64,000 bases of DNA from positions 93,982 through 157,981 of the forward strand of contig NZ_JAQMHX010000010.1 of NCBI RefSeq assembly GCF_028331445.1. The letters are read 5' to 3'. Position numbers and translations under genes: made by a program. This document shows positions 18,292 to 27,193 of this stretch, piece after piece (positions within the stretch are counted from its first letter, which is position 1; each line of letters opens with the position of its first letter). The notes below the pieces were generated by a model. It was not told the origin of the DNA, did no database searches, and was given only the letters and a program-made list of their open reading frames with translations. Origin of the DNA: Candidatus Phyllobacterium onerii. Its GTDB lineage: Bacteria > Pseudomonadota > Alphaproteobacteria > Rhizobiales > Rhizobiaceae.

Positions 18292-18397
18292 GGTGTTTCT
18301 CTCCTCGTTCCGCCGCCCAACTGGCGAGTCGGTCCCTCCGGTCATTTTCGCATTGGTAGAACAAAAATGATACCGACTTCATACGTTATTTTTTATA

Positions 18398-18422
18398 CTG
18401 TATACAAAATGCTTGCATACAG
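18398..18422. promoter_or_regulatory. Two FadR/GntR-type half-palindromic sites before the PdxA-like operon
   Basis: CTGTATACAA (18398-18407) is followed by TTGCATACAG (18413-18422), whose reverse complement CTGTATGCAA differs at one position. Both fit the TNGTNNNACNA style of FadR-subgroup operators. They lie between the divergent GntR gene and the operon it likely controls. Binding is inferred. Confidence 0.5.
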
Positions 18423-18472
18423 GAAAATTTGTTTGTAGTCCTTTAAGCCTCATCGGAGAGGAGGAGTTTTTT

Positions 18473-19534
18473 ATGGCGAATGCCAAACCAGCAGCCACCG
18501 CGGAAGTGGTGCGGCCCGTTCTGGCGCTTGCCATGGGCGATCCGGCCGGAATTAGTCCGGAACTCACCGCACGAATGCTTGCCCTGCCTGAACTCCAAAA
18601 TGCTGCTCATTTCATCGTCATCGGCGATCGCCGCATCCTGGAGGAGGGTGCAGGAACCGCAAACATCGAACTCGATCTCGACTATCGGTCTGCGAGCGAC
18701 TTCTCGACGGAACTTTCGGAGCGGCCAGTCTTTGTGGATCTTTGCAACCTCGATTCCAAGGATGTGGTGCGAGGCGAGGCAACGCTTGCAGGTGGTACGT
18801 TTGCGACCGAAAATTTTCGCTTCGCTCTCCATCTGGCCGACAAGGGGAGCGTTGATGGAATCTGCTTCACACCTTTCAACAAGAAAGCGATGCGTTACGC
18901 CTATCCCGGCTACGATGACGAGATTCGATTTGTTTCCGATGTTCTGTCCTTCAACGGCAAGATGCGCGAGTTCAACGTTCTCGAACGCGTCTGGAATGCG
19001 CGTGTAACCTCGCATATCCCGCTTTCTGCCGTTTCCGCCCACATCAGCATCGACGCCATCCTGGCGGAGGTCGAGCTGACCGCTGCCTGTCTGCGCCTCG
19101 CTGGCATCGACAATCCCAAAATCGCAGTCGCAGGGCTCAATCCGCATGCTGGCGATGGCGGCAGTTTCGGGATGGAGGAAATCGAAGTCATCGAGCCTGC
19201 CGTCGCCCGTGCGAAGGCTGCGGGCTATGCCGTGGATGGGCCATTTCCCGCAGACACGGTGTTCCTGCGGGCATTGAAGGAAGGCTTCCACGCAGTTTTA
19301 ACCATGTACCACGACCAGGGCCAGATCGCGATGAAGATGATGGGCTTTGACAAGGGAGTCACGATGATGGGTGGGTTGCCATTCCCGCTCTGTACGCCGG
19401 CACACGGCACAGCCTACGACATTGCCGGGCGCGGCATCGCGGACGTCGGCGCGTCGCGCGAGGCTGGGCTGTTGGCGGCGAAAATGGCCAGGCAGCAAAT
19501 CGTCTCGAGAGAAGCGGCGCGCAACAGGAGTTAA
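18473..19534 (+). CDS. PdxA-family 4-hydroxythreonine-4-phosphate-dehydrogenase-like enzyme
   Basis: 353 aa from ATG 18473 (GAGGAG before it). It has PdxA hallmarks: AMGDPAGISPE at the N-terminus, GLNPHAGDGGSFG, and MYHDQGQ with metal-ligand His, plus TPAHGTAYDIAG. The family oxidises and decarboxylates beta-hydroxy acids with NAD+. It includes vitamin-B6 PdxA, four-carbon acid-sugar PdxA2 enzymes and the terephthalate-diol dehydrogenase TphB. Operon context (GntR, TTT transporter, SAF-domain oxidoreductase) points to catabolism rather than B6 synthesis. The DUF1537 kinase that often accompanies PdxA2 is not in this window's cassette. Confidence 0.8.
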   Translation: MANAKPAATAEVVRPVLALAMGDPAGISPELTARMLALPELQNAAHFIVIGDRRILEEGAGTANIELDLDYRSASDFSTELSERPVFVDLCNLDSKDVVRGEATLAGGTFATENFRFALHLADKGSVDGICFTPFNKKAMRYAYPGYDDEIRFVSDVLSFNGKMREFNVLERVWNARVTSHIPLSAVSAHISIDAILAEVELTAACLRLAGIDNPKIAVAGLNPHAGDGGSFGMEEIEVIEPAVARAKAAGYAVDGPFPADTVFLRALKEGFHAVLTMYHDQGQIAMKMMGFDKGVTMMGGLPFPLCTPAHGTAYDIAGRGIADVGASREAGLLAAKMARQQIVSREAARNRS

Positions 19535-19602
19535 CGAGGACAGGACCGTGCCGTCGGGGTTGGAGCATGCGGCGGGCGGTATAGCAACAGGGAGGATTCA
19601 AT

Positions 19603-20586
19603 ATGCTGAAACAAATCGCAGGGATGCTGCTCGCAATGACGGCCATCACCCCGGCAGTGGCCTTCGAACCGACAAAACCAGTCGAGTTCGTTGTCACCTC
19701 TGGTCCAGGTGGCGGCACGGATAACTTCGCGCGAACGGTACAATCTATCATCGCCAAGCATAAGTTGATGGATGCGCCAATCGTTGTGACCAACAAGGGC
19801 GGCGGTAGTGGCGCCGAGGGTTTCGTCTACGCCGCCGGTTACAAGGGCGATCCTTACAAACTGACATTCGGTACGAACAACGAATATCTGCTGCCAAGTG
19901 TTGCGGCTGTTCCCTACAAGCCTGAAGACCTGACGCCGGTCGCTGCACTCGCGCTCGATGAATTCCTGGTCTGGGTGAATGGCAAATCCGAAGTCAATGA
20001 CATCAAGACCTTTGTAACCGCAGCAAAGGCCGAGCCGAAAGCGATCCAGTTCGGCGGTAGCCAGTCCAAGGACACGGACCAGATTCTCGTCTCGACAATA
20101 GCCGAGACGACAGGGGCCGAGTTCCGGTACATTCCGTTCAAGAGCGGCGGCGAGGCCGCGGTGCAGCTGGCTGGCGGCCACATCGATGCAAATGTAAACA
20201 ATCCCAATGAGAACCGCGGCCAATGGCAGGCGGGAATGGTGAAGCCACTATGTGTCTTCCGGCCCGACCGTTTTCCCAAAAGCGAGCCTGTGCATGACGG
20301 CAAGGGCTGGAGCGACATACCGACATGCGCCGAGGCCGGTTTGGCGATTGACAGCTATCGCATGCCACGCACGGTCTGGTTGCCCGCCGGGGTCGATGAG
20401 GATGCCGTGAAATTCTATCGCGACGTTTTGAAGAAGGTCTCCGAGACATCGGAATGGGCCGACTATGTGGCCAAGACTTCGCAAACGTCGCAGTTCCTCG
20501 CTGGTGGCGACTTTACCACCTATCAAACCAGTGATCGCGAAAATGTGGTCAAGGTTCTCAAGCGCGAAGGCTGGCTGGTCGAGTGA
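19603..20586 (+). CDS. Tripartite tricarboxylate transporter substrate-binding protein (TctC/Bug type)
   Basis: 327 aa. A signal peptide of about 20 residues ends AVA before FEPTK. The mature protein has the Bug-family pattern FVVTSGPGGGTDNFAR, VTNKGGGSGAEGF and a later PFKSGGEAAVQLAGGHIDA. It should be periplasmic and capture a carboxylated substrate for the TctB/TctA pair encoded next. It lies 68 bp after the PdxA-like gene. The ligand is unknown; the family is large and assignments by homology are unreliable. Confidence 0.85.
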   Translation: MLKQIAGMLLAMTAITPAVAFEPTKPVEFVVTSGPGGGTDNFARTVQSIIAKHKLMDAPIVVTNKGGGSGAEGFVYAAGYKGDPYKLTFGTNNEYLLPSVAAVPYKPEDLTPVAALALDEFLVWVNGKSEVNDIKTFVTAAKAEPKAIQFGGSQSKDTDQILVSTIAETTGAEFRYIPFKSGGEAAVQLAGGHIDANVNNPNENRGQWQAGMVKPLCVFRPDRFPKSEPVHDGKGWSDIPTCAEAGLAIDSYRMPRTVWLPAGVDEDAVKFYRDVLKKVSETSEWADYVAKTSQTSQFLAGGDFTTYQTSDRENVVKVLKREGWLVE

Positions 20587-20644
20587 TCTGATCGCGAGGC
20601 GCTCGCGGTGGGCGCCTCGCGTTTGACTGCGGATGGAGGAGAGC

Positions 20645-21145
20645 ATGGCCGAGTTGCAAAAAGGATATGTATCCCGCAAGACGATGGAAATCGTAACAAC
20701 GCTCCTGACCGGAGGGGTCGGCATCGCCATCTGCATTGAGTCGTGGCGAAGTGGAGTCGGTTGGAATGAGACCGGGCCCGAGCCGGGTTATTTCCCCTTC
20801 ATTGTCGGTAGCCTGGTAATCCTGGGAAGTGCCGTTACGCTCTTGCGCACCCTCTTCTTCTACAACCACGAAGGCGAGATTTTCCTTGATATCGAACGGG
20901 CCAAACCCGTCCTTGGTTTTTTTCTGCCCATCGTTGCCTTCATCGTCATATCGCTTCTCCTTGGTCTCTATGTAGGCACGGCGCTCTATATCCTCGGCTC
21001 CATGAAATGGCAGGGAGGTTACCGGTGGTGGGTGTCAGCCTGCGCCGCGCTCGCCGTCTCCGCACTTTTCTATCTCGTTTTTGAGGTCGGCTTTCAGGTG
21101 CCGCTGCTCAAGGGGCCAATCGAAGGTTGGCTCGGAATTTACTGA
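20645..21145 (+). CDS. TctB-family small membrane subunit
   Basis: 166 aa. About four hydrophobic helices are visible (IVTTLLTGGVGIAICIES, YFPFIVGSLVILGSAVTL, VLGFFLPIVAFIVISLLLG, VSACAALAVSALFYLVF), matching TctB. I prefer the ATG at 20645 because GGAGGAG precedes it; an ATG at 20633 lies within that ribosome site. It forms the inner-membrane complex with TctA. Confidence 0.85.
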   Translation: MAELQKGYVSRKTMEIVTTLLTGGVGIAICIESWRSGVGWNETGPEPGYFPFIVGSLVILGSAVTLLRTLFFYNHEGEIFLDIERAKPVLGFFLPIVAFIVISLLLGLYVGTALYILGSMKWQGGYRWWVSACAALAVSALFYLVFEVGFQVPLLKGPIEGWLGIY

Positions 21146-21178
21146 TCCTGCGATTGCCGGGACACTTGGGAGATGCCG

Positions 21179-22702
21179 ATGGGAAATTTCAGCTATCTGA
21201 TGGATGGGTTTTCGACCATCATCACGGGTCACCACATTCTTATCATGATAATCGGCGTCATGCTCGGGATCCTCGTCGGTGTGCTGCCAGGTCTCGGTGC
21301 GCCGAACGGCGTCTCGCTGCTCCTGCCGCTGACGTTCACGATGGATCCGATCTCGGCCATAATCCTCCTTTCCTGCATGTATTGGGGCGCCCTGTTTGGT
21401 GGCTCGACGACCTCGATCCTCTTCAATATCCCTGGTGAACCTTCATCTGTGGCGACGACCTTTGACGGCTATCCTATGGCGAAGAACGGCCAGGCAACAC
21501 GCGCGCTTACGCTTGCGTTCATGTCAGCCGGTATCGGGGCATTGGCCGGTGTGATCATGATCACCCTGCTTTCCACCTGGGTTGCCGGTTTTGCGTTGCA
21601 GTTCTCCTCGCCCGAATTTTTCGCCGTTTATTTTCTGGCATTCGCCAGCTTTATAGGAATGAGCGGAAATGCACCGGCCAAGACCCTTGTCACGATGATG
21701 CTGGGCTTCGCCTTTGCCACCGTCGGCATGGATACGATTTCGGGCGGATTGCGACTGACATTCGGTATTCCGGATCTGATCAAGGGGGTCTCGTTCCTCG
21801 TGGCAGTCATGGGACTTTTCGGTATTGGCGAGTTGCTGCTCACCACAGAAGAGGGCTTGCGGTTCGACGGCATCAAGGCGCGGGTCAGGATCGTCGATGT
21901 CCTGAATGCGCTAAAGGAGATGCCCCGTTACAGCTGGTCGATCCTGCGCTCAACGGTAATCGGCATCTGGATGGGGATCACGCCGGCCGGCCCGACGGCG
22001 GCCTCGTTCATGAGTTATGGCCTGGCAAGACGGTTTGCCAAGGACAAGTCCGGATTCGGCAAGGGCGACCCTCGCGGCATCGTCTCTCCGGAGACCGCAG
22101 ACCACTCGGCAGGTACAGCGGCGCTGCTGCCCATGCTTGCGCTTGGGGTGCCTGGCTCGGCAACGGCAGCGGTGATGATGGGTGGGCTGATGATATGGGG
22201 GCTGACACCCGGCCCTATGCTCTTTATCGACCGACCGGATTTCGTGTGGGGGCTCATCGCTTCAATGTATCTTGGCAACGTCGTCGCCGTTGTGCTGGTA
22301 CTTGCCACGGTTCCTATCTATGCGTCCATTCTGCGGGTCCCCTTCTCGATCGTCGGACCGGTGATCGTGGCCATTATCTTTTCAGGTGCTTATCAGATAG
22401 CTAATTCGACTTTCGATATGTGGCTGGTCCTCGGCTTCGGCATACTCGGCTATCTGTTCAAGAAACTGGACTACCCGATCGCTCCACTCGTTCTCGCCAT
22501 GGTCCTTGGCGACAAGGCTGAAGATGCTTTCCGTCAATCCATGCTGATGTCCAATGGCTCGCTGTCGATCTTCTGGTCGAACCCGCTGGTCACTGGAATC
22601 ATGGTGCTGGGACTACTGATGCTTCTCTGGCCGGTATTTGCAAACGCAGTTGGCGTCCACAATCTCCGGCGCCGTGCCGCAAGACATTCGGCGAAGGTTT
22701 AA
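21179..22702 (+). CDS. TctA-family large permease subunit
   Basis: 507 aa integral membrane protein with about a dozen hydrophobic segments. It shows the TctA signatures GVLPGLGAPNGVSLLLP near the N-terminus and GITPAGPTAASFMSYG around residue 265, followed by ETADHSAGTAALLPMLALG. The second of two close ATGs (21179) is favoured by GGGAG six bases upstream. It exchanges ions for the substrate delivered by the TctC-like protein. Its end lies 25 bp before the next gene. Confidence 0.88.
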   Translation: MGNFSYLMDGFSTIITGHHILIMIIGVMLGILVGVLPGLGAPNGVSLLLPLTFTMDPISAIILLSCMYWGALFGGSTTSILFNIPGEPSSVATTFDGYPMAKNGQATRALTLAFMSAGIGALAGVIMITLLSTWVAGFALQFSSPEFFAVYFLAFASFIGMSGNAPAKTLVTMMLGFAFATVGMDTISGGLRLTFGIPDLIKGVSFLVAVMGLFGIGELLLTTEEGLRFDGIKARVRIVDVLNALKEMPRYSWSILRSTVIGIWMGITPAGPTAASFMSYGLARRFAKDKSGFGKGDPRGIVSPETADHSAGTAALLPMLALGVPGSATAAVMMGGLMIWGLTPGPMLFIDRPDFVWGLIASMYLGNVVAVVLVLATVPIYASILRVPFSIVGPVIVAIIFSGAYQIANSTFDMWLVLGFGILGYLFKKLDYPIAPLVLAMVLGDKAEDAFRQSMLMSNGSLSIFWSNPLVTGIMVLGLLMLLWPVFANAVGVHNLRRRAARHSAKV

Positions 22703-22727
22703 GCCCCGTACCGAAAGGATCAACAAC

Positions 22728-24122
22728 GTGAATTATCATGATTATTTCGGCCATGCGCCGCGGCCAATCGGCATGTGCATTGTGGGCACCGGCGGGTTTG
22801 GCCGGAGCTTCATGGCCCAATCCAGACACATTGCTCTCCTCGATTTGCGCATCGCCGTCGATGTCGATAGCGCTACGGCCGCCGCGGCCATGAAGTCCGC
22901 CGGCTTCGAGGCGGTCGCTGAGTGCCGCAGCAAGGAGGAGGCCCAGCTGGCATGGGAGAATGGCCAGTACATTGCTGCCGGGGACGTCGCACATGTCGTC
23001 GATTTGCCATTTGATGTGTTGGTAGAAGCGACTGGGCACGCGGAGGCCGGTGCACGTCACGCCGAGCTTGCGATCAGTGCAGGCAAACATGTCGCGCTTG
23101 TATCCAAAGAGGTTGACAGCGTCATCGGGCCCGTCCTGGCTAAAATGGCATCGCAAAGGGGGACAGTGGTCACTCCGGTCGATGGCGATCAGCCCAGCCT
23201 CTTGATCGGCCTTGTCACATGGGCAGAGGTTCTTGGTTTCGAAATCGTCTGTGCCGGAAAGTCCAGCGAGTATGATTTCGTCTTCGACCCCCTGACGGGA
23301 ACGCTCACGAGCAATGGCGTTGTTGTCGATGCTCCCGGCTTTGCCGACCACCTTGAACTTGGCCAACGTGACGTCAACGAAATTGTCGCCGCACGGTCAC
23401 GATCGGCTGCTGCATTGCCCCAACGCGCGGTTCCAGATCTGTGCGAACTCGCCGTTGTCTCCCATTCGATCGATCTTGCCCCTGACTGTCCAGGCCTTCA
23501 CTGTCCTATAGCCCGGATTTCGGAGGTGCCAACGTTCTTCTCCACACGGACAGATGGCGGGCTCTTGGAGGGCGAACGCCGAATGGATGTCTTCCATTGC
23601 CTGCGCCTTCCTGGCGAAGTCAGCTTTGCCGGCGGCGTCTTCGTCGTGGTTCGGTGCCGAGATGCAGCGAGTTGGAGCCTTCTTGCGGAAAAAGGCCATG
23701 TTCTAAGCCGCAGCGGAGCGACAGCGATGGTCTATCTCCCGCGCCACCTTCTCGGGCTTGAGGCGGCCACCAGCGTCCTCGACGCAGGACTGCGGCTTCG
23801 TTCCAGCGGATCACGGCATCCGCAACCGCGTTTCGATATTGCCGCGATCGCGGAAGTCGACCTTGGCACCGGCAAGATTTTGGCTGCGACGGGCCACCAC
23901 CACGCTATCGAACAGGTTTCGGCGGTCCTCCTTCCTGCAGGACCGCTCGCGGCGGAACAACCAGCTCCTTTCTACCTGGTGGCGAACCGAAGATTGATCC
24001 GCCCGGTGAAGGCGGGCGACCCGATCCGGCTCGCAGATGTGGAACTAGACGCCTCACTCCTTCTTAGTTTGCGTCAGCAACAGGATGCGCGCTTCTTCGG
24101 GCACATACACGATAAAAAATAA
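22728..24122 (+). CDS. NAD(P)-binding oxidoreductase with C-terminal SAF domain
   Basis: 464 aa from a GTG start at 22728 with AAAGGAT upstream; the open frame extends back into tctA but that part is not needed. The N-terminus is a homoserine/aspartate-dehydrogenase-like Rossmann domain (MCIVGTGGFGRSFMAQS). The C-terminus from ~residue 385 has a SAF-type domain (YLVANRRLIRPVKAGDPIRLADVELD). Such proteins occur in acid-sugar and related catabolic clusters, but their reactions are mostly unproven. As the last gene of the PdxA-like/TTT operon, it likely acts on the same imported acid. Confidence 0.75.
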   Translation: MNYHDYFGHAPRPIGMCIVGTGGFGRSFMAQSRHIALLDLRIAVDVDSATAAAAMKSAGFEAVAECRSKEEAQLAWENGQYIAAGDVAHVVDLPFDVLVEATGHAEAGARHAELAISAGKHVALVSKEVDSVIGPVLAKMASQRGTVVTPVDGDQPSLLIGLVTWAEVLGFEIVCAGKSSEYDFVFDPLTGTLTSNGVVVDAPGFADHLELGQRDVNEIVAARSRSAAALPQRAVPDLCELAVVSHSIDLAPDCPGLHCPIARISEVPTFFSTRTDGGLLEGERRMDVFHCLRLPGEVSFAGGVFVVVRCRDAASWSLLAEKGHVLSRSGATAMVYLPRHLLGLEAATSVLDAGLRLRSSGSRHPQPRFDIAAIAEVDLGTGKILAATGHHHAIEQVSAVLLPAGPLAAEQPAPFYLVANRRLIRPVKAGDPIRLADVELDASLLLSLRQQQDARFFGHIHDKK

Positions 24123-24491
24123 AGTCTGAAAGAGACGAGGGTACCCAAGTTTGGCGGGGTCTGTCACAAAAATTTTCTAAGGGCACGGCTATCCGACCCA
24201 TTCGCAACCACGCGTCGAACTCCGGACAGATGGATCTGACAAGCCACGTTATCTGGTGCAAATCGCGCTTCATCCTCGCACCCACTCCAGCTACACCTAT
24301 AAATCGCACGATATCTTGCGCGAAACGCAGATGAATCGCGCATTGCTGCCGCGCAGCGAAGAATTGCGGTTGGATCCCGCGGAGTTCGAGCTTTATAGGC
24401 ACCATTGTAAGTGGTCGTGTCGGGAAAGGTCCCCATTGTTCGTCCTTGCAGCGAGCCAACTACTTTCGGCTAGTTAGATCAGGTGACAGGG
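24123..24491. other. Gene-poor interval between SAF-domain gene and doxX-like gene
   Basis: About 370 bp. Short frames on both strands have no family resemblance I can defend. No clear terminator follows the SAF-domain gene. Confidence 0.35.
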
Positions 24492-24935
24492 ATGGACGTT
24501 ATGGCGATGGTGAAAACATCAAACAAGGCGGGATGGACAACGGCGGCGGTTCTGACAGCGCGACTAATTTTCGCGCTCGTTTTCATAATGGCTGCAAGTT
24601 TCAAGTTCATAGATATTGCGGCAACGGGCGATTATATCGCTGCCGCGGGTTTCCCTTTGCCCAAGCTTCTGGCATGGCTTGCCGCATTGCTTGAGCTAGG
24701 GCTTGTTGCATGTTTTTTGACCGGCGCCTACTTTTCTGAAGCTGCCCTCGTGGCTGCTGCTTATGTCGTGTTCCTTGCATTTGCGTTCCACGGTCCTTCG
24801 CATTGGGAAGGGAACCAGTCTGAATTCGGTTTCTTCGTCAACCATTTTACGTTCACCGCTGGCCTTCTCTTTGCAGCAGTACATGGACCCGGTCGGGTGC
24901 TGGCGATCAATAGCAAAAGGTTTCTTCCGAGATAG
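24492..24935 (+). CDS. DoxX-family membrane protein
   Basis: 147 aa. Four hydrophobic helices carry DoxX features: AARLIFALVFIMAASFKFIDI-like first segment, AGFPLPKLLAWLAALLELGL, and FAFHGPSHWEG between helices 3 and 4, then HFTFTAGLLFAAVHGPG. Members are inner-membrane proteins linked to thiosulfate:quinone reduction or redox stress, but most have no known reaction. Start at 24492 follows CAGGTGACAGGG; GTG at 24483 is an alternative. It is convergent with the LacI gene downstream. Confidence 0.78.
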   Translation: MDVMAMVKTSNKAGWTTAAVLTARLIFALVFIMAASFKFIDIAATGDYIAAAGFPLPKLLAWLAALLELGLVACFLTGAYFSEAALVAAAYVVFLAFAFHGPSHWEGNQSEFGFFVNHFTFTAGLLFAAVHGPGRVLAINSKRFLPR

Positions 24936-24992
24936 TGCCGAATCGCCGGCATCGGCGCGCATGGCCGCTGTCACCTCGCCGCTGACGGGTTC

Positions 24993-26087
24993 TCATGACC
25001 GAGTACGAGGTTTGTCCTGGTCCAACGGCGGCGCAACGGAACCCCGCTCGATGATCGAAGTGGGAACGATGATACGCTCAGGCGGTCTGGCTTCACCCTT
25101 GAGCCTCCGTATGAGGAGCTCGGCCACTGTCTGGCCAAGAATATAGGCCGGCTGGTCGACGACAGTAATGGGGGGGCTGGTAACGGTTGTCCAGTCGGCA
25201 TCATGAAATGTTATGAGCGACAGGTCTTCAGGAATGCGCACGCCTCGCTGCCGCACGACCTTGAAAATCTCAAGAGCGATCACGCTGTCCGACGCGATGA
25301 TCGCCGTCGGCGGGTTTGAGCGCGACAACAGCTTGTCGGTGATGTCGGCCGTCGCCTGCGGAGTGGTCGCCCCCAGCATAATCAGCCGGTCCGATGGCAG
25401 CAGGCCGGCGATGTCGCATGCCGTCATGAAGCCCTCGATGCGTTCGCGCACGGAAGAGGTATAGATCTGCCCCAAATCCTTATATTCATGCCCTGCGAAA
25501 TCGACAGCGGTGATATAGGCGATCCTTCGATGGCCGCAGGCAGTCAAGATTTCGGTCGCACGTTGAGCTGCCTTGCTATCGTCCACGGTTACAGTATCGA
25601 CGTCGAAATCAGGAAGCGCCCGGTCAAGGAGCACCAGGGGTCGGCCGGAACGATGTATTTCGCGCAGGTGTGAAATGTCGCGCGATTCCGACGGGGTAAC
25701 GATCAGGCCGTCGACACGCTTGCCGATCAACACCCGGACCGCCGCCTTCTCCATCTCGATCTGCTCGCTGGAATTTGCCAGGATTACATTGAAGCCGGCA
25801 GAACGGGCCGTGTCGCTGATCCCACGCACAGCATAGCCGAAGAAGGAATTCTCGATGTCACCGACCACGACGCCAATGATACCGGATCTTCCTGTCGTCA
25901 TGCTCCGGGCGAGTTCATTGGGGCGATAATCGAGCTGTTTGGCAGCCGCCAATACATCGCCTCTTATCTTCGCGCTGACGACCCCATAATTTCCCAATAC
26001 GCGCGCCGCCGTAGCCTTCGAGACACCTGCCTCTCGCGCGACATCGGCGACTGTGACCGAGTGGATCCTGGGGTTCGAACTATTCAT
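24993..26087 (-). CDS. LacI-family transcriptional regulator (amino-acid ABC cassette)
   Basis: 364 aa. The LacI DNA-binding head is at residues ~11-60 (VTVADVAREAGVSKATAARVL, YRPNELARSM hinge helix). It is followed by a periplasmic-binding-like effector domain (GVVVGDIENSFFGYAVRG, VDGLIVTPSES, HRRIAYIT, DLSLITFHDADW). It diverges from the ABC transporter and FAD-oxidoreductase genes and probably represses them through the two palindromes at 26146-26181. The sensed compound is unknown. Confidence 0.87.
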   Translation of the reverse strand: MNSSNPRIHSVTVADVAREAGVSKATAARVLGNYGVVSAKIRGDVLAAAKQLDYRPNELARSMTTGRSGIIGVVVGDIENSFFGYAVRGISDTARSAGFNVILANSSEQIEMEKAAVRVLIGKRVDGLIVTPSESRDISHLREIHRSGRPLVLLDRALPDFDVDTVTVDDSKAAQRATEILTACGHRRIAYITAVDFAGHEYKDLGQIYTSSVRERIEGFMTACDIAGLLPSDRLIMLGATTPQATADITDKLLSRSNPPTAIIASDSVIALEIFKVVRQRGVRIPEDLSLITFHDADWTTVTSPPITVVDQPAYILGQTVAELLIRRLKGEARPPERIIVPTSIIERGSVAPPLDQDKPRTRS

Positions 26088-26145
26088 GTGCTGAACGACT
26101 ACTAGAGTTGTTGACGGGAGGTCAATGTGAATATATCAATTATCA

Positions 26146-26181
26146 TTGAGACCGGTCTCAAGCAATAAGAGACCGGTCTCT
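26146..26181. promoter_or_regulatory. Twin palindromic operators of the LacI regulator
   Basis: TTGAGACCGGTCTCAA (26146-26161) is a perfect 16-bp palindrome. AGAGACCGGTCTCT (26168-26181) is a perfect 14-bp palindrome with the same GAGACCGGTCTC core. Their centres are 21 bp apart, two helical turns, so two dimers would sit on one face of the DNA. A central CG-containing palindrome is typical of LacI-family operators. They lie 59 bp from the regulator start and 110 bp from the transporter start. Confidence 0.8.
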
Positions 26182-26290
26182 ACGAAGAAAAACCTGTTTG
26201 ATGATGTCGAAATTCCGAGTTTCCTGACCTTTACAGCTGCGGATCTCGGCAGGCTCAGACAAGAAATACAACGTCAGAGGAGAACAACAG

Positions 26291-27136
26291 ATGATACGCA
26301 TTCACGGAACCAAAATGTTCGCACCTGCGGCCAGACGGGCCGCAGTTGCATTGAGTTTGATACTGGCCGGCTTTTTCTCCGTCGCGCAGACCCAGGCCGC
26401 CGGTGACAATCCCTATGGTCTCATCGATCCGAAGGTGATCAGCGTCGGCACAATGGGCGATGCCAAACCTTATACATTCACCACCGCGGAGGGCGAGTTT
26501 ACCGGTTTCGATATCGAGCTCTTTCTTAACGTCGCGAGCCGTCTTGGTTTTCAGAAGGGCCAGGTCATCTTCACCGGCCAGGAATTTTCAGCCCTGATGC
26601 CATCGGTCGCCAACCAGCGATTTGACGTCGCTGTGGCGGCAATTGGAACCACGGAAGCACGTAAGAAGACAGTAGATTTTTCCGACGGCTATCTTGCCGG
26701 CTACCTTTCTGTCCTGACCTCGGATAAGGCGATCACGTCCGCCGAAGGCTTGAAAGGCAAGCGCCTTGGCGTCGTGCAGGGGACACTCCAGGAAATCTAT
26801 GCCGGAAAAAACTTCGCGGGCACCGATCTGGTCAAATTCCCGGATAATAATTCTGCCATCTCAGCCCTGAACAACGGAACGGTTGATGCCCACTTCCTCG
26901 ATTACGAGGCCGCCAAGCAATACAGTGAACGTTATCCCGAGCTGAAGATCGCCGCGAATATTCCCTCATTTGATGCACCGGCAGGATTCGTCGTGCGCAA
27001 AGGCAATGATGGCTTACGCGAGGCGCTCAACACGGCACTGCATGCTGCCATGGAGGACGGCACCTGGAAGACGCTCTATGAGAAATGGTTTCCGGGTTCG
27101 CCCATGCCGGATCAGTACCTTCCCAAAAAGCAATAA
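26291..27136 (+). CDS. Polar amino-acid-type ABC transporter substrate-binding protein
   Basis: 281 aa. An N-terminal signal peptide (charged start, then [19 protein letters not shown]) precedes an SBP family 3 domain: [54 protein letters not shown] and a C-terminal [17 protein letters not shown]. It is periplasmic and binds a small amine or amino acid. GAGGAG is upstream of the ATG. The ligand is likely an N-containing compound handled by the FAD oxidoreductase two genes downstream (inference). Confidence 0.87.
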   Translation: MIRIHGTKMFAPAARRAAVALSLILAGFFSVAQTQAAGDNPYGLIDPKVISVGTMGDAKPYTFTTAEGEFTGFDIELFLNVASRLGFQKGQVIFTGQEFSALMPSVANQRFDVAVAAIGTTEARKKTVDFSDGYLAGYLSVLTSDKAITSAEGLKGKRLGVVQGTLQEIYAGKNFAGTDLVKFPDNNSAISALNNGTVDAHFLDYEAAKQYSERYPELKIAANIPSFDAPAGFVVRKGNDGLREALNTALHAAMEDGTWKTLYEKWFPGSPMPDQYLPKKQ

Positions 27137-27152
27137 TACCTGACGCCGGCTG

Positions 27153-27171
27153 CAGCCCCGCTTACGGGCTG
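27153..27171 (+). other. Intergenic hairpin between binding protein and permease-ATPase
   Basis: CAGCCC and GGGCTG form a 6-bp stem with a 7-base loop, with no U-tract after it. Hairpins in this position often stabilise the binding-protein mRNA and reduce expression of the membrane genes; that role is inferred. Confidence 0.4.
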
Positions 27172-27193
27172 ACCTAACGATAAGGGGAACAGT

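Noticed and set aside
24123..24480. Possible IS200-like transposase remnant
   Set aside because: A short stretch around 24240 vaguely resembles the family, but no catalytic motif is visible.
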